Notes: generated from the letters alone by a model not told the origin. 64,000 nt of DNA from JAMXLO01 sp963726125 (GCA_963726125.1 CAVSBG010000019.1:62001-126000); one strand, 5' to 3'; positions 26,031 through 35,575 are shown, counted from the first letter of the stretch. Numbers and translations: made by a program.

Positions 26031-26620
26031 CGCGGCAAGCCATGCTCATCCCACTCGAGCGGGTCGGTCTGTGCGGTAAGGTCGGGCACACGGTCCAACT
26101 GCGAAAGGATGGCATCCAGGCGGCGCCAGGCATCAGCTTCGTTCCGGCCAATGGTTGGAGCAGCAGTGCGGGGAGTCCAGGCGGATGGAGCGATCAATGG
26201 AGCAGCGGCCATTTCTCGCATGCCGTCCGACTGTGGTGGAACGAGAGCGGCAAACGGCGGCAGGGTACTCAGGTCGATACCAAGGTCCTCGAGCGTGGTG
26301 TACCAGACCGGGTAGCGAAGGTGGCCGGATTTTCCCCAGATGTTCGGGATAATACGTTCGACATATTCGCTGATTTTGATCAGCCAGCGAGCCGGATCAT
26401 CGGGAGATCTCACCACACCGGAGACCCGACCGATCAGGAAGGCGGAACCATGAGGAGCCGTCGGTGCGCCAAAATCTGTATTGCGACGATTTTGCGTGCA
26501 CACCAGATATTCGCAGTCACGTGCACGTTCGGCATCGAGACGCCAATCCCGGGAGCCACCGTCGCGCAGGATTTCATCTAAGGATCGCGCAGTGAACACC
26601 ACAATTGCAGCCTGCGGCAT
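26027..26620 (-). CDS. atypical antitoxin candidate, 197 aa, paired with VapC
   Basis: The gene directly upstream of vapC should encode the antitoxin. The C-terminal ~35 residues (WRRLDAILSQLDRVPDLTAQ then DEHGLPR) look like the toxin-wrapping tail of VapB-type antitoxins. The N-terminal ~140 residues do not resemble AbrB, RHH or Phd DNA-binding domains. They read instead as a compact alpha/beta domain (GSAFLIGRVSGVV, RWLIKISEYVERIIPNIWG, YPVWYTTLEDLGID). The character is faintly like PUA/EVE-type modified-base readers, but that is only a guess. CAGGAGGG precedes the ATG at 26620. Confidence 0.62.
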   Translation of the reverse strand: MPQAAIVVFTARSLDEILRDGGSRDWRLDAERARDCEYLVCTQNRRNTDFGAPTAPHGSAFLIGRVSGVVRSPDDPARWLIKISEYVERIIPNIWGKSGHLRYPVWYTTLEDLGIDLSTLPPFAALVPPQSDGMREMAAAPLIAPSAWTPRTAAPTIGRNEADAWRRLDAILSQLDRVPDLTAQTDPLEWDEHGLPR

Positions 26621-26718
26621 CGCACCCTCCTGGTCATCGACTGCAGAAAGGCCAGAATACCACCAACACCCTCAGATGTTCAACACCTTTTGGCAAACAC
26701 CAGAACACCTGCTAATTC

Positions 26719-28684
26719 TTATACGTCCAGGTCCTCAATCGTCCGCGCGTGCTCCTGAATGAACTGAAAGCGTAGCTCCGGCCGGCGCCCCATCAAGCTT
26801 TCCACTAGGTCGTTGGTCATCGCACGCTCCTCCGGCAGCGCCACCACCTTCAGCAGGGTGCGCTTGCCCGGGTCCATGGTGGTCTCCTTGAGCTGCGACG
26901 GCGGCATCTCGCCCAGCCCCTTGAAGCGGCTCACCTCGACCTTCACGTTGGCCTTGAACTCGCGTTTCGTCTTCGCCTCGCGATCCGCATCATCCATCGC
27001 GTAGAGCGACTTGGCGCCCTGCGTGAGGCGATACAGCGGCGGCTGCGCCAGATAGATGTGACCGTGGCGGACCAGCTCGGGCAGTTCGCGGTAAAAGAAG
27101 GTCATCAGCAGCGAGGCGATGTGGGCGCCGTCCACGTCCGCGTCGGTCATGATGATGACCCGGCCATAGCGCAGCTTGGTTCGGTCGAAGCGGTCGCCGA
27201 CACCACAGCCAAGCGCCTCGATCAGGTCCTTCAGCTCCTGGTTCTGCCGCAGCTTGTCGGCCGAGGCGCTGGCGACGTTCAGGATCTTCCCGCGCAGGGG
27301 CAGCACTGCCTGGGTCTCGCGGTTGCGTGCCTGCTTGGCGGAGCCGCCGGCGGAATCGCCCTCTACCAGGAAGATCTCGGTCTCCGCCGCGTTCACTCGT
27401 GTGCAGTCGGTCAGCTTGCCGGGCAGGCGCAGCCGTCGTGTGGCGGACTTGCGGGCGGTATCCTTGCTCTCGCGCCGCCGGAGACGCTCCTCCGCGCGCT
27501 CGATGACGAAGGCCAGCAGGTTGTCTGCCTGCGTGGGATCGCCGGCCAGCCAATGGTCGAAGCGATCGCGCAGGGCGGTCTCAACCAGCCGGGTTGCGTC
27601 GGTGTTGGTCAGCTTTTCCTTGGTCTGGCCCTGGAACTGCGGCTCGCGCAAGAACACCGACAGCTTGGCGGCCAGCGGGGCCAACAGGTCCTCGGGCACG
27701 ACCTGGGCAACGCGACGATTGCCGCGCTGCTCGCCCCAGGCGCGCAGACCCTTCAGCAAGGCGGCGCGGAAGCCGGCCTCGTGGGTGCCGCCCTGCGTTG
27801 TGGGGATGGTGTTGCAATAGGAGTGCGTGAACCCCTCCCCTTCGTCGAGCCAGGCCGCGGCCCACTCCACGCGTCCGGAGCCGCTCGGCAGGTCCGCCTC
27901 GCCGGCCCACAGCTGCGGCAGCACGCGTGTCGGTTTCGCCGATGTCTGCTTCCAGGCTGTCGCGCAGGCCGCCGGGGAAGTGCAGCACCGCCTCGGCCGG
28001 GGTCTCGTCCTTGGCGCCACGCAACAGCGAGGCGTCGCAGGCCCAGCGGATCTGGACGCCGCGGAACAGGTAGGCCTTGGAGCGGCATAGCCGGTATAGG
28101 CGCGCGGGACTGAACCCGGCCGTGCCGAACACTGTGGCGTCCGGCTTGAAGCGGACGGAGGTTCCGCGCCGGTTGTGCACCGGACCGGCGTTGATCAGTT
28201 TCGTCGTCGGCTTACCGCGCGCGTAGCTCTGCTTCCACAGGATGCGGTCGCGGGCGACCTCCACCTCCATTTTCTCGGACAGCGCGTTCACCACGGAGCT
28301 GCCGACACCATGCAGGCCGCCCGACGTCGCGTAGACCTTGCCGCTGAACTTTCCGCCCGAATGCAGGGTGGTAAAGATAACTTCCAACGCGCTGAGATTC
28401 TTGAATTTTGGATGAGGGTCAACCGGCATACCACGGCCATTGTCGCGCACCGTCAGCCAGTTGTCCGGCTCCAGCGTGACCTCGATGAAGCCGGCATGGC
28501 CGGCGACCGCCTCGTCCATGGCGTTGTCGAGCAACTCCGCAGCCAGGTGATGCAGCGCGGTTTCATCGGTGCCGCCGATATACATGCCGGGCCTACGGCG
28601 GACTGGCTCCAGGCCTTCCAGGACCTCGATGTCCTTGGCGGAGTAACCGTCAGAATCGCGCTTGCCACCAAACAGATCGTTCAT
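26719..28684 (-). CDS. parE: DNA topoisomerase IV subunit B, one apparent frameshift
   Basis: The GHKL ATPase subunit of topoisomerase IV decatenates chromosomes with ParC. Seen: VLEGLEPVRRRPGMYIGG, the Bergerat motifs ELLDNAMDEAVAGH, DNGRGMPVD and GGLHGVGSS, then the Toprim part (LVEGDSAGGSAKQARNR, LPLRGKILNV, IIMTDADVDGAHI) and the ParE ending QFIQEHARTIEDLDV. Reading is in one frame to about 27940 and in the next afterwards. Removing one A of an AAA run (27934-27936 on this strand) gives a continuous 654-aa protein. The gene is normally essential, so this break is best read as a base-calling error. Confidence 0.9.
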
Positions 28685-28838
28685 GCTGTGTTCTCGATGC
28701 TCTGGCCGCACGCTACATGGCGACGAGGAGTCCGGGCAACCAGATGCTTGCGCCGTCAGGAATGGCCAAACATCATTATGGTGTGCGTCAGGATTGAGCT
28801 TGGGGAGGGTTCAGCTTCGCGCTGCCCACAGGGGGTAA

Positions 28839-29020
28839 AGCAAGAATAACACAGATTACACAGAGAAGAAGATTAAGCCACAGATTACACAGACAGCAAG
28901 TTGATCGACGCTACGCACCAGGAGCCACTTAGTCGCGCGCAGCGCATAAAACCACTTTCTGTGTAATCTGTGGCTTATCTTCTTCTCTGTGTAATCTGTG
29001 TTATGCTTACTTACCTTGCT
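28839..29020. repeat. long inverted repeat of ACACAGATTACACAGA units
   Basis: Left arm 28839-28900 and right arm 28955-29020 are complementary over about 60 bp (AACACAGATTACACAGAGAAG and CCACAGATTACACAGA modules), separated by about 54 bp. Much more AT-rich than the surroundings. It lies between the 3' end of the aminotransferase gene and the 5' end of parE, both on the minus strand, so it could terminate the former. Related intergenic ACACAGATTACACAGA repeats are known from many bacterial genomes; function unknown. Confidence 0.85.
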
Positions 29021-29060
29021 TTCTAGCCCGCTTGTCCGATCCGGACGTGGAGCAATCGCA

Positions 29061-30443
29061 TCACCCCGCAGGCAACGCCGCCAGCGCGCGATCCAGCGTG
29101 TCCACGAAGCGATCGCACTCGGCGCGCGTGATCACCAGCGGCGGCGACAGCACGATGACGTTGCTGAACCGCGCGCCACCACCGGCCCGGCCGACGATGA
29201 CACCGTTGTCGCGGCAGAACTCGACCACCTGAGTGGTCACCGAAGCATCCACAGGCTCCTTGGTGGTGCGGTCCTTGACCAGTTCGATGGCCTGCAACAG
29301 GCCCTTGCCGCGGACATCGCCAACGAGCGGATGCTTCAGCAAGGTGTGCAGGCCGTCCGCCAGATAGGTGCCGATCTCCGCCGCCCGATCGGCCAGACGC
29401 TCGGCCTCCAGGATCTCGATATTGCGGAGCGCGACGGCGGCGGCGACCGGATGACCGCCATAGGTATTGACCTGCATCACCTGCCGGTTCTCGGAAGCCT
29501 CGCCGTAGAAGCTGCCGAACACGCTGTTCTTCACCGCTGTCGCGGCGATCGGCATGTAAGCGCTGGAAATGCCCTTGGCGATCGCGATGATGTCCGGCGA
29601 AACGCCGTAATGCTGGTGGGCGAACATCTTGCCGGTGCGGCCAAAGCCGTTGATCACCTCATCGACATGCAGAAGAATGCCGTAGCGGCGGCAGATCGTC
29701 TCCACCTCCTTCAGGTATTCGTCAGGCGGCACGGCGACGCCGATACCGCTCATGATCGGCTCGACGATGACCTCGGCGACGGTGTCCGGGTTCTCGCCGA
29801 GAATGGCGTGCTCCATGTTCTTCACGCAGGCCAGGCCGCAGCTCGGGTAGGTCAGGCCGAACGGGCAGCGGTAGCAGTACGGCGGCGCCACGTGGATGAA
29901 GTCGCCCGAGAACGGCTCGAACTTCGCCTTGCGATCCCCCATGCCACCGGCATCGAGCGTTGCCAGCGTGGTGCCATGATACGCGTAATAGCGGCTGACG
30001 GTCTTGTAACGGAACTGCCCGGGGTGCTCGTGCTTCTGGTACTGGCGCGCGATCTTGAAGCCCGCCTCATTCGCCTCCGAACCCGAGTTGACGAAGTAGA
30101 TGTGGTAGTCGCCGCCCATCAACGTGTTGATCTTCTCGGCCAAGCCTGCGGCCGGCACGTTCATCCCGGTGTGCGGAAAATACGCCAGCTGCTGGATCTG
30201 GTCGGCCGCGACCTCGGCAAGCTCACCGCGGCCATAACCGATGTTGACGCACCACAGTCCCGCCATGCCGTCGAGATAGGCCGTGCCGTCGGCATCGTAG
30301 ATCGTCGAGCCGTGCGCGCTGGTGACCACCATCTGCTTGGCTTCCAGCACCTTGTGCTGGACGATGGGGTGCAGAACGTTCTTCAGGTCCTGGCGGACCA
30401 CGGTGGCGCGGATTTCCGGATCGGGGGCGTTCGTGAGCGACAT
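29061..30443 (-). CDS. class III aminotransferase (aspartate aminotransferase family)
   Basis: The 460-aa PLP enzyme of the omega-transaminase group has the cofactor-binding segment VNSGSEANEAGFKIARQY, the YYAYHGTTLATLDAGG motif, VIVEPIMSGIGVAVPP, LLHVDEVINGFGRTG (catalytic Asp) and the PLP Lys in IIAIAKGISSAYMPI. It moves an amino group between an amine or omega-amino acid and a keto acid such as pyruvate. The ATG at 30443 matches the family start. A Cys-rich insert (YCYRCPFGLTYPSCGLACV) is a feature of the taurine/beta-alanine pyruvate aminotransferase-like subgroup. Monocistronic; substrate not evident. Confidence 0.9.
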   Translation of the reverse strand: MSLTNAPDPEIRATVVRQDLKNVLHPIVQHKVLEAKQMVVTSAHGSTIYDADGTAYLDGMAGLWCVNIGYGRGELAEVAADQIQQLAYFPHTGMNVPAAGLAEKINTLMGGDYHIYFVNSGSEANEAGFKIARQYQKHEHPGQFRYKTVSRYYAYHGTTLATLDAGGMGDRKAKFEPFSGDFIHVAPPYCYRCPFGLTYPSCGLACVKNMEHAILGENPDTVAEVIVEPIMSGIGVAVPPDEYLKEVETICRRYGILLHVDEVINGFGRTGKMFAHQHYGVSPDIIAIAKGISSAYMPIAATAVKNSVFGSFYGEASENRQVMQVNTYGGHPVAAAVALRNIEILEAERLADRAAEIGTYLADGLHTLLKHPLVGDVRGKGLLQAIELVKDRTTKEPVDASVTTQVVEFCRDNGVIVGRAGGGARFSNVIVLSPPLVITRAECDRFVDTLDRALAALPAG

Positions 30444-30550
30444 GGGCTGGCCTCGTGCTGGCTGATGCCGACACACTACAGCATCCATATGCGTCGTCAC
30501 CTATGCCAACATCGATTGGAATACCAAGCGATGAGGCGCATGGCGGACCA

Positions 30551-31054
30551 ATGAGGCAGGTATTGTCGAATGATCGGGCAAGCGTCGCGGGACAATGCCT
30601 GTGCGGCGACGTTCGCATCGAGATCGACTATCCGGCGTTCTGGGCCTGGCATGACCACTCGCAGGCGAGCCGTCTCGCGCACGGAGCTGCCTATGCGACG
30701 TATGTCGGCTGCTGGCGCAAGCGGTTCCGGATCGTGCACGGAAGCGCCAGGATTGCCCGCTATGAAGATCGCGACACCGGCACGACGCGGGCCTTTTGCA
30801 GGCGGTGCGGCACGCCGCTGTATTATGAGCGGAAACGCCGACCGCAGATGGTGAACATACCGCGCGCGCTGTTTCAGAGTCGCACCGGCCGGCATCCATT
30901 CTACCACGCGCATATCACGGAACTGCAGGACTGGGCTTATGTCGGCGGCCCGCTGGTTCCGCTGAAAGGCTATCCGGGCATCGTCTGGGAACGCCCCAGG
31001 CGCAGGCGCACGAAGATGTCCGATGAACGCAAGGAAAGCGACAAATGGCGATGA
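30551..31054 (+). CDS. GFA/CENP-V-fold family protein
   Basis: The ~167-aa protein has the GFA zinc-fold signatures CLCGDVRIEI near the N-terminus and FCRRCGTPLYYE in the middle, the outer Cys pairs of the family (S-(hydroxymethyl)glutathione synthase-like). The usual central CHCxxCR cluster is replaced by HDHSQASRLAHGA, so one zinc site probably uses His or is lost and activity on glutathione adducts is doubtful. The start is uncertain: 30551 is used, with 30503 as an alternative, neither with a strong ribosome site. It overlaps the following SDR by ten bases. Confidence 0.72.
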   Translation: MRQVLSNDRASVAGQCLCGDVRIEIDYPAFWAWHDHSQASRLAHGAAYATYVGCWRKRFRIVHGSARIARYEDRDTGTTRAFCRRCGTPLYYERKRRPQMVNIPRALFQSRTGRHPFYHAHITELQDWAYVGGPLVPLKGYPGIVWERPRRRRTKMSDERKESDKWR

Positions 31055-31866
31055 AGCTCGATGGCAAGACCGCCCTGGTCACCGGTTCGACCGACGGGGT
31101 GGGACGCGTGGTCGCACAAAGACTGGCTGCGGCCGGCGCACGGGTGCTGATCCATGGCCGCGACGCCGACCGAGGCCGGCGCGCGGTCGCCGATATCAGC
31201 AAGGCCGGTGGCTCCGCAGAGTTCCTGCCAGCCGATTTTGGCTCCCTTGCCGAGGTGCGGCGCCTCGCCGATACCGTTCGGCAGCGGGAAACGCGGCTCG
31301 ATATCCTGATCAACAACGCCGGCATTGGGACCGCCGGCATGTCTCGGCAGACCAGCGCCGACGGGCACGAGTTGCGTTTCGCGGTGAACTATCTCGCCGG
31401 GTTCCTGCTGACGTGGCTGCTCCTGTCGCGGATCAAGGCCAGCGCGCCAGCGCGTATCGTCAACGTCAGCTCAGCCGGACAGCAGGCGCTCGACTTCGAC
31501 GACGTCATGCTGATGCGCGGCTTCAGCGGCAGGCGGGCTTACTGTCAGAGCAAGCTGGCGCAGATCATGTTCACCATCGACCTGGCGCAGGAACTGGCTG
31601 GTACGAGCGTCATCGTCAACGCGCTGCATCCCGCAACATACATGGACACCGCGATGGTTCGCCGAGCCGGCGTGTCGCCGATGAGCAGCGTCGATGAAGG
31701 CGCGGGGGCGATCCTCAATCTTGCCGCATCGCCCGATCTCGCAACGAGCAACGGCCGCTATTTCAACGGCCTGCGCGAGGCGCGAGCTGACCCTCAGGCG
31801 TATGACGACGACGCGCGCCGACGGCTCATGGAAATCAGCGTGGAGCTGACCGCCGGCTACAGGTAA
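31045..31866 (+). CDS. short-chain dehydrogenase/reductase (retinol-dehydrogenase-like)
   Basis: The 273-aa SDR has TGSTDGVG at residues about 12-19, HGRD (Arg suggesting NADP use), NNAGIG, NVSSAG with the catalytic Ser, and YCQSKLAQ with Tyr and Lys. The C-terminal half resembles the WW-oxidoreductase/retinol dehydrogenase-like branch (VNALHPATYMDTAM). It starts inside the 3' end of the GFA gene, so the two are co-translated. It ends ten bases inside the convergent epimerase gene. Confidence 0.88.
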   Translation: MAMKLDGKTALVTGSTDGVGRVVAQRLAAAGARVLIHGRDADRGRRAVADISKAGGSAEFLPADFGSLAEVRRLADTVRQRETRLDILINNAGIGTAGMSRQTSADGHELRFAVNYLAGFLLTWLLLSRIKASAPARIVNVSSAGQQALDFDDVMLMRGFSGRRAYCQSKLAQIMFTIDLAQELAGTSVIVNALHPATYMDTAMVRRAGVSPMSSVDEGAGAILNLAASPDLATSNGRYFNGLREARADPQAYDDDARRRLMEISVELTAGYR

Positions 31867-32832
31867 TCCGCCAGCCGCGGGCGGAACCATTCCAGCGAAC
31901 GTTGGATCCCGTCCTCCAACGACACGTCCGGCTGCCACCCTGTCGCAGCCCGGAACGCGCTGTCATCCGCGTGATAACTGCCGATATCGATCGTCGCACG
32001 GTCCGCGGGAAACTCGCGCGTGGTGTATGCCGCTGGAGGACCGGCGAGGCGAACGACCAGTTCGGCGATGTCGTGCAGCGATGCGGGCGGCGGACCACCG
32101 ATGTTGAAAATGCGGCCGTGGCATGCACGGCTGTCGGCAGCACGCAGGAATGCGTCGGTCACATCGTCCACATAGGTCATGTCACGCAACTGGGCGCCGC
32201 CCCAGACCTCGAACGGGCGACCTTCCAGCACGCAACGGATCCAGATGCCGAGGAAGGTCTGCCGCGCATCACGGATCCGCAGGCGCGGGCCGTAGCAGTT
32301 GGTCAACCGCAGGGACACCACGGGGCGTCCGCGCACACGATGCTCCAGCATCCAGTACCTGTTCGCCAGCAAATTTCGACACGCCGTTGGCGTCGGGCGG
32401 CGCCACCGGTTGGTTCTCGTCCACCGGCAACTTCTGCACGCGGCCATAGAACTGCCGGGTGGAGGCATGCACCACAACGGCATCGGGCGCGGCCTCGCGC
32501 GCCGCCTGGATCAGGCGGACCTGCGCCACCGCGTTCACCGCAATGTCCACCAGCGGATCGTTCTGGCCACCCATATGGCTGGTCTGCGCGGCAAGGTTGA
32601 AGATCACCGAGGCACCCTCGCAAAGGCTGCGCAGGTCGATCTCGCGGATGTCGCCGCGCACCAGCTCCACCGCCGGTGCATCGGCGAGGTTGGCCGCGTT
32701 CGCGCCGCTGCCGAACAGGAAGCCATCGAGCGCAGTCACGCGCGCGCCGCGTTGCACCAGGGCGTGACAAAGATTGGCGCCAAGGAACCCTGCCCCACCC
32801 GTCACCAGCACCCTGCGTCCACGCCAATCCAT
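31857..32832 (-). CDS. NAD-dependent sugar epimerase/dehydratase, one apparent frameshift
   Basis: This extended SDR begins MDWRGRRVLVTGGAGFLGAN with the GxxGxxG nucleotide loop. It continues VIFNLAAQTSHMGG and HASTRQFYGRVQKLPV; the usual Y of YxxxK is displaced. The frame changes near 32358. Dropping one G of CAGGTACTGG joins KFAGEQ to YWMLEHRVRGRP, then LRLTNCYGPRLRI, VDDVTDAFLRA and FNIGG follow, giving a 324-aa protein. It would act on a nucleotide sugar such as UDP-glucose or dTDP-glucose derivatives for glycan synthesis. All conserved segments survive, so a sequence error is likely. Confidence 0.82.
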
Positions 32833-32916
32833 GGAGGCTGTCCTTCCCGGTTTACATTGCTCCGGTGCAGCACGGCGCACACGCCGGCGGCTACATCGAC
32901 GCGTGCGTCGATTGGG

Positions 32917-33267
32917 CTACGGCAACGCGGCGATGCCGGTGATTTCGACGCGCCAGCGCGGATCGACCAGCTTCGCCTCCACGGTCGCGCGGGCCGGTGG
33001 ATTGGCGCGGTCCAGCCATGCATCCCACGCCCGGTTCATTCCCGCGACGTCCGCCATGTCAGCCAGGAACACCTGGCACGTCAGCAGGTGCTGCTTGTCG
33101 GTGCCGGCCTCGGCCAGCAGCGCATCGATCTGGCGCAGGATGTCGGCGGTCTGCCCTTCCGCATCCTGTGTCGGGTCGTCGGCGACCTGGCCAGCGAGAT
33201 AAACCGTGCCTCCGTGCACGACGGCACCGGCAAGGCGGCCCTCGGGCTGCAGTCGGCGGATCGCCAT
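32917..33267 (-). CDS. RidA/YjgF-family protein
   Basis: The 116-aa protein has the family core VVHGGTVYLAGQVADDP, QIDALLAEAGTDKQHLL, the substrate-binding Arg in PPARATVEAKLVDP, and VEITGIAAL at the C-terminus. RidA proteins hydrolyse reactive enamine/imine intermediates. The active-site Arg (ARATVEA) is kept, which favours real deaminase activity. ATG at 33267. The gene stands alone on the minus strand between the epimerase and a peptidase remnant. Confidence 0.9.
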   Translation of the reverse strand: MAIRRLQPEGRLAGAVVHGGTVYLAGQVADDPTQDAEGQTADILRQIDALLAEAGTDKQHLLTCQVFLADMADVAGMNRAWDAWLDRANPPARATVEAKLVDPRWRVEITGIAALP

Positions 33268-33348
33268 GGTTCGTGCTCCATCTGTGGTGGCGCGACGGAG
33301 CATGCCGGGCGGATGGAGGCAAGCCCTACCGCGCGATGCCGAGCCAGG

Positions 33349-33714
33349 TCAGCGCGCGCCTGCCAGGAAACCGTGCCGATCGAGGCTGTCGCGCACCGCC
33401 TCGTATGCCAGCGCATCCAGGCGATGCCCGCGATATCCTGTCGTCGCGACCGCTTGCAGCATGGCGTTGTAGACGGCCTCTTCGGTTGCCTCTGCGACAG
33501 CCTGGAATAGCAGCGACACCTGGTCGTTCGAAAGATCGCCGACCACGCCAACCGCTCTGCGGCGCTCGACTGTGCGGCGCACCTCGGCCGCGATCGTGAA
33601 GGCAATCGCGTAGTCGCCGGAACCGTTCGCGATCGACGAACCGGTCCGGGCAATGACGAGAAACACCCGCCGCGCCATTTGCTCCAGATTGCGATCGCCG
33701 CTCGCCATCAGCAA
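33349..33714 (-). pseudogene. C-terminal remnant of a P1-family (DmpA-like) aminopeptidase
   Basis: The 121-residue frame (NLEQMARRVFLVIARTGSSI, then NGSGDYAIAFT) matches the C-terminal part of the S58/P1 L-aminopeptidase D-esterase family. The N-terminal ~250 residues, including the region around the autocatalytic Ser nucleophile, are absent. The sequence upstream of 33714 is immediately unrelated and within 70 bp of a divergent gene. Conserved residues are otherwise intact. I read it as a truncated relic left by a rearrangement; it is unlikely to be an enzyme. Confidence 0.68.
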
Positions 33715-33783
33715 GCCTCGCCTACGCGCAGGGGTTGTGCTGTGATGGCACGTGAAGCGTGGCGGAACTAAAGGGGGGGCGCT

Positions 33784-35541
33784 ATGGCAAATTTTACATG
33801 GACGAACGCTGCCGGTGGCGATTGGAGCACGAACTCGAACTGGAATCCCGTGGGACTCCCAGGGAACGGCGACAATATCGTGCTGCCGACCCTGGCGGGG
33901 CCTTACACCAGCGTCGACAACATCTCCTTCATTGATGGCATTAACCTCTCGATAGGAAACTCTGTCACGTTGATCGTCGGCCAGGGCGATACCGGCGTGG
34001 AGAATATAAACGCATTCGGCACCGACTCGCTCTTCGAGACGAAAGGATCTGCGATCGTATCCATCGGCAACGGTCTAGGTGGCACCTACGCAGTTGATGG
34101 CCCGACGGCTAGCTTGAACATCACCGGGTTCAACGGTGTCGGCACCTTCGATGTCTTCAGTGGGACAGCATCTTTCGGAAACAACGCAAATCTCAGTGGC
34201 GGGAACTCCTTCAATTTCGAGGGCGTCAGCAGCGGCAAGCTCGAGATATTCAACCAGAACAACTATCAGAACGGCTGGTCCTTTCCCGTCACCGGCTTCG
34301 CCCTGAACGACACGATCACATTCGGCACGAGCGTCTTCGTTGCCGGTACTTATACGAATGCCTACGACGCGACCGCCCATACCCTGACCATTCCGAAGGC
34401 GGCTGGCGGATCCTTCGTCTTCAACAATTTCAGCACCGCCGCCGGTGCGCCGACGACGTTCCAAGTCACTGCCACGTCTGTCACGGATGTTGTCTGCTAC
34501 GCGCACGGCACCATGATCCGCACCCCTGATGGGGAACTGCCAGTCGAGAAGCTGCGGCCGGGCAAGCAGATCGTTGCCCTGATCGATGGCCAGACGGTTC
34601 CACGGACCGTCAAGTGGGTCGGCCATCGGCGCATCGATTTGACCAGGCATCCGCGTCCGGAAAACGTCGCGCCGATCCGCATCGAACAAGACGCCTTCGC
34701 CTACAACATTCCGCACACCGACCTGCTGTTGTCGCCGGATCACGCTGTCTTCGTCGATGGCATGTTGATCTGCATTCGGCAACTGGTGAACGGCTCCACG
34801 ATCCGAATGGAGCGCGGGTTGACAGCGGTCGACTACTACCACGTGGAACTGGACCATCACGGCATCCTATTGGCCGCGGGGCTGCCGGCCGAGAGCTATC
34901 TCGACACGGGCAATCGCGGCTTCTTTTCACATTCCGCTGCGCCTGTGGCGCTCTACCCCGATATGGCCGAGACCAGGGACCATCCGACGCGTGAAGCCGA
35001 CTCCTGCGCCCCGTTCATGTGGGACGAGGCGCACGTGCAGCCGGTGTGGCAGCGCCTGTTCGACCGGGCTGCAGCGATCGGCCGACCCGTGCCGCAGCCC
35101 GTGACCACGACAGAGGCCGGACTGCACCTTCAATGTCCTGGTCGGCCGAACATCGAACCGATCCACTGCGACAGCCAGTGCGCCATCTTCGTCCTGCCCC
35201 ATGGAACCTCCGAGGTCCGGCTGGTTTCGCGCGCGCAGGCGCCGACCGAGACGCGTCCGTGGCTGGAGGATCGTCGCCGGCTTGGCGTGCGCGCTAAGCG
35301 CCTGGTGCTGCGCGACGCTGACCAAGTGCGCGAGGTCCCAATGGATCATCCTGATCTCACGCGAGGGTGGTGGGCGGTCGAGAATGACGGGGCGATCATG
35401 AGCCGATGGACCGATGGCGCGGCGGTGCTGCCGCTCCCATCGATGCGCGGCCATGCCATGTTGGAGATCCATCTGGCCGGCGCGATGACCTTTGCCTTGG
35501 ACGCTGCGTCCGAGAGTGTGTTCGACGTGCGCGCTGCCTGA
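33784..35541 (+). CDS. Hint-domain protein with beta-helical N-terminal passenger
   Basis: In this 585-aa protein, residues 1-230 are a repetitive Gly/Asn/Thr-rich region starting NFTWTNAAGGDWSTNSNWNP, the hallmark of the first repeat of autotransporter-like beta-helices. At Cys238 a Hint (hedgehog/intein) module begins (CYAHGTMIRTPDGELPVEKLRPG) and includes LLLSPDHAVFVDG and NGSTIRM. About 200 residues of unknown C-terminal domain follow. Hint modules can cleave or splice peptide bonds; the starting Cys and the SPDH His are present. No classical signal peptide, as is common for this group. An AAGGGGGGGC tract precedes the ATG. Confidence 0.85.
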   Translation: MANFTWTNAAGGDWSTNSNWNPVGLPGNGDNIVLPTLAGPYTSVDNISFIDGINLSIGNSVTLIVGQGDTGVENINAFGTDSLFETKGSAIVSIGNGLGGTYAVDGPTASLNITGFNGVGTFDVFSGTASFGNNANLSGGNSFNFEGVSSGKLEIFNQNNYQNGWSFPVTGFALNDTITFGTSVFVAGTYTNAYDATAHTLTIPKAAGGSFVFNNFSTAAGAPTTFQVTATSVTDVVCYAHGTMIRTPDGELPVEKLRPGKQIVALIDGQTVPRTVKWVGHRRIDLTRHPRPENVAPIRIEQDAFAYNIPHTDLLLSPDHAVFVDGMLICIRQLVNGSTIRMERGLTAVDYYHVELDHHGILLAAGLPAESYLDTGNRGFFSHSAAPVALYPDMAETRDHPTREADSCAPFMWDEAHVQPVWQRLFDRAAAIGRPVPQPVTTTEAGLHLQCPGRPNIEPIHCDSQCAIFVLPHGTSEVRLVSRAQAPTETRPWLEDRRRLGVRAKRLVLRDADQVREVPMDHPDLTRGWWAVENDGAIMSRWTDGAAVLPLPSMRGHAMLEIHLAGAMTFALDAASESVFDVRAA

Positions 35542-35575
35542 CAGCGAAATTTGCCGAAACCGCAGATACCGTCAG

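Noticed and set aside
28839..29020. MITE with target duplication
   Set aside because: Flanks GGGGGTAA and TTCTAGCC do not match; arms are related to another repeat type.
28998..30554. Very long plus-strand open frame
   Set aside because: Antisense of the class III aminotransferase; composition is His/Arg/Asp-rich without motif, a GC-skew shadow.
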